Source: JAVBNW01 sp031551255 (GTDB taxonomy: Bacteria; Bacillota; Clostridia; Christensenellales; UBA1750). From it: a stretch of DNA of 6,410 nt. The position numbers and the translations under genes are program-made. Each line of letters starts with the position of its first letter. Positions within the stretch are counted from its first letter, which is position 1. Positions 5,402 through 6,410 of the stretch are shown here, in pieces. The DNA lies in contig JAVBNW010000120.1 of NCBI GenBank assembly GCA_031551255.1, forward strand, positions 1 through 6,410. The letters run 5' to 3'. The notes beneath the pieces were generated by a model, which did not search any database, was not told the origin of the DNA, and saw only the letters and a list, made by a program, of their open reading frames with translations.

Positions 5402-6382
5402 ATGGCGAGACAAACGCAAGGGATGGGCGGGGTTCTTTCTCCGGGCGCGGCGGCGTCTTCCGGCGCGCGCAGCGTGCTCTTGCAGGCGGAACGTCTGCGC
5501 GCGGCCTTTGGCACGCAGGATGTGTTTTCAATCGACCGCCTCGAGCTTAGGGAGGGCGACCGCGTGGCGCTGGTGGGCATGAACGGTGCGGGTAAGACGA
5601 CGCTGATGCGGGCGCTGGCAGGGGATGGTGGATTGGATGTTTCCGGCACGGTAACGAGTTCTGGCGGCGCGCACTATCAGCCGCAGCTGGAGGATGGCGA
5701 CGCGCAGGCCGAGCAGGGCAAGCTGAGCCAGTGGGGCGCAAAGGATTTGCCTAAGAGCGGCGCTTCGGGCGGGGAGAGGATGCGGCGCAAGCTCGCGGCC
5801 GCATTTAGCGCCAGTGCGAACATCCTTTTGCTGGATGAACCGACGGCCAACCTGGATATGCAAGGGGTCGCGTGGCTGGAAAGAGAGCTTAAGGCATTTC
5901 GCGGCGCCGTCGTCATCGTGTCGCACGACCGCATGCTGATGGATAACGTATGCCGCGCGGTATGGGAGCTGGATGGCGGCGCGCTGACCACGTATCCGGG
6001 CAATTATTCGGATTATTGGCGACAGCGCGCGCACGCCAGGGAAAGCGCGTGGCGCGAATACCGGGCGTATCGCGAAGAGGCCGCGAGGCTTAAGGGGGCC
6101 ATGCGCGAAAAAACCGGCAAAGCCGCGGCGGTCAAAGTGCCGCCCAAGAGGATGTGGTATAGCGAAGGCCGCTCGCCGCAACGCGCGCAGGATAAATTCG
6201 CCAAGCAAGCCAAGGATATAGCGTCGCGGCTTGAGCACCTTGAAAAAGTGGAAAGGCCTCCGCTCGAGCCGGATCTAAGGGCCGCCATGCGGGTGGAGAC
6301 GCCGATCGTCTCGCGCACGGCGGCGTATGTGCGCGATTTCACCGGGCGCTATGGAAGCCTAACCGTGCTTGTGGGCGTGTAA
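5402..6382 (+). CDS. ABC-F ATPase, antibiotic-resistance (ribosome protection) type, cut short by an in-frame stop
   Basis: 326 residues, against about 490-550 for a full two-domain ABC-F protein. Domain 1 has Walker A GMNGAGKTT (59-67), a Q-loop around QPQ (93-95), signature ASGGE (121-125), Walker B ILLLDEPTANLD (141-152, D145, E146) and H-switch SHD (H175). The gap between Walker A and signature is short, as in Lsa/Vga/VmlR-like proteins. A charged interdomain linker (about 205-290), the part that reaches the tRNA and peptidyl-transferase region in the family, is present. Domain 2 begins with TAAYVRDFTGRYGSLTVLVGV and then meets TAA 6380-6382. The next codons in frame read ATVLSGQRT to the window edge, the expected continuation. 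ATG 5402 has AAAGGGG (5388-5394) at 7 nt. About 24 residues precede the first conserved segment (VLLQAERLRAAFG). Such proteins have no membrane part and displace ribosome-bound drugs; the specificity here cannot be told. Confidence 0.85.
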   Translation: MARQTQGMGGVLSPGAAASSGARSVLLQAERLRAAFGTQDVFSIDRLELREGDRVALVGMNGAGKTTLMRALAGDGGLDVSGTVTSSGGAHYQPQLEDGDAQAEQGKLSQWGAKDLPKSGASGGERMRRKLAAAFSASANILLLDEPTANLDMQGVAWLERELKAFRGAVVIVSHDRMLMDNVCRAVWELDGGALTTYPGNYSDYWRQRAHARESAWREYRAYREEAARLKGAMREKTGKAAAVKVPPKRMWYSEGRSPQRAQDKFAKQAKDIASRLEHLEKVERPPLEPDLRAAMRVETPIVSRTAAYVRDFTGRYGSLTVLVGV

Positions 6383-6410
6383 GCGACCGTGCTTTCCGGG
6401 CAACGCACCG

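Noticed and set aside
5528..6238. Minus-strand open frame of 236 codons opposite the ABC-F gene
   Set aside because: It covers the strand opposite Walker A, signature and Walker B of the ABC-F protein and has no recognisable content.
1..6410. tRNA, rRNA, CRISPR array, transposase or phage genes
   Set aside because: I found no tRNA-like cloverleaf, regularly spaced repeats or mobile-element proteins on either strand.

Overview
The window looks like chromosomal DNA of a high-GC (about 60% by eye) member of the Bacillota, probably a gut-type clostridium. This is an inference from purine-rich Shine-Dalgarno sites before most genes, consensus-like -10 boxes (TATACT, TATAAT), ATG and TTG starts, and the gene families present. 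No marker gene fixes the taxon.

Layout. (1) Positions 1-1937, + strand: an extended -10 promoter, a two-part ACT-domain gene broken by one extra base in a run of seven C, then 13 nt later a 12-helix GPH-type sugar:cation symporter. (2) 1938-2114: a gene-free stretch able to fold into a long imperfect hairpin, a candidate dispersed intergenic element, between two convergent genes. (3) 2115-2882, - strand: a three-helix YdcF/DUF218 membrane protein. (4) 2883-2990: a divergent promoter region with a palindromic -10. (5) 2991-5215, + strand: a tight operon of a DUF4380 (aldose-epimerase-like fold) protein, a YjcF-like GNAT acetyltransferase with a four-cysteine tail, and a tandem GNAT protein with a TTG start. 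The first two overlap by ATGA and the third follows after 12 nt. (6) 5216-5401: a leader RNA region with its own TATAAT promoter. (7) 5402-6410: an ABC-F ATPase of the antibiotic-resistance (ribosome protection) type, stopped by an in-frame TAA at 6380-6382 although the frame carries on with family-like residues to the window edge.

The most interesting part is the leader before the ABC-F gene. It holds an AGGAGG followed by a four-codon micro-ORF (Met-Ile-Arg-Arg). It also holds three sets of mutually exclusive pairings and, directly before the ATG, a rho-independent terminator whose 3' arm contains the gene's own ribosome binding site. This is the expected architecture of ribosome-mediated attenuation, as known for other ABC-F resistance genes, and it suggests induction by a ribosome-stalling drug. 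The nonsense codon in the second ATPase domain and the frameshift in the ACT gene are either real lesions or sequence errors, and reads would decide. The symporter and the DUF4380 gene suggest carbohydrate uptake and handling, but no sugar-specific enzyme is present to name a substrate.
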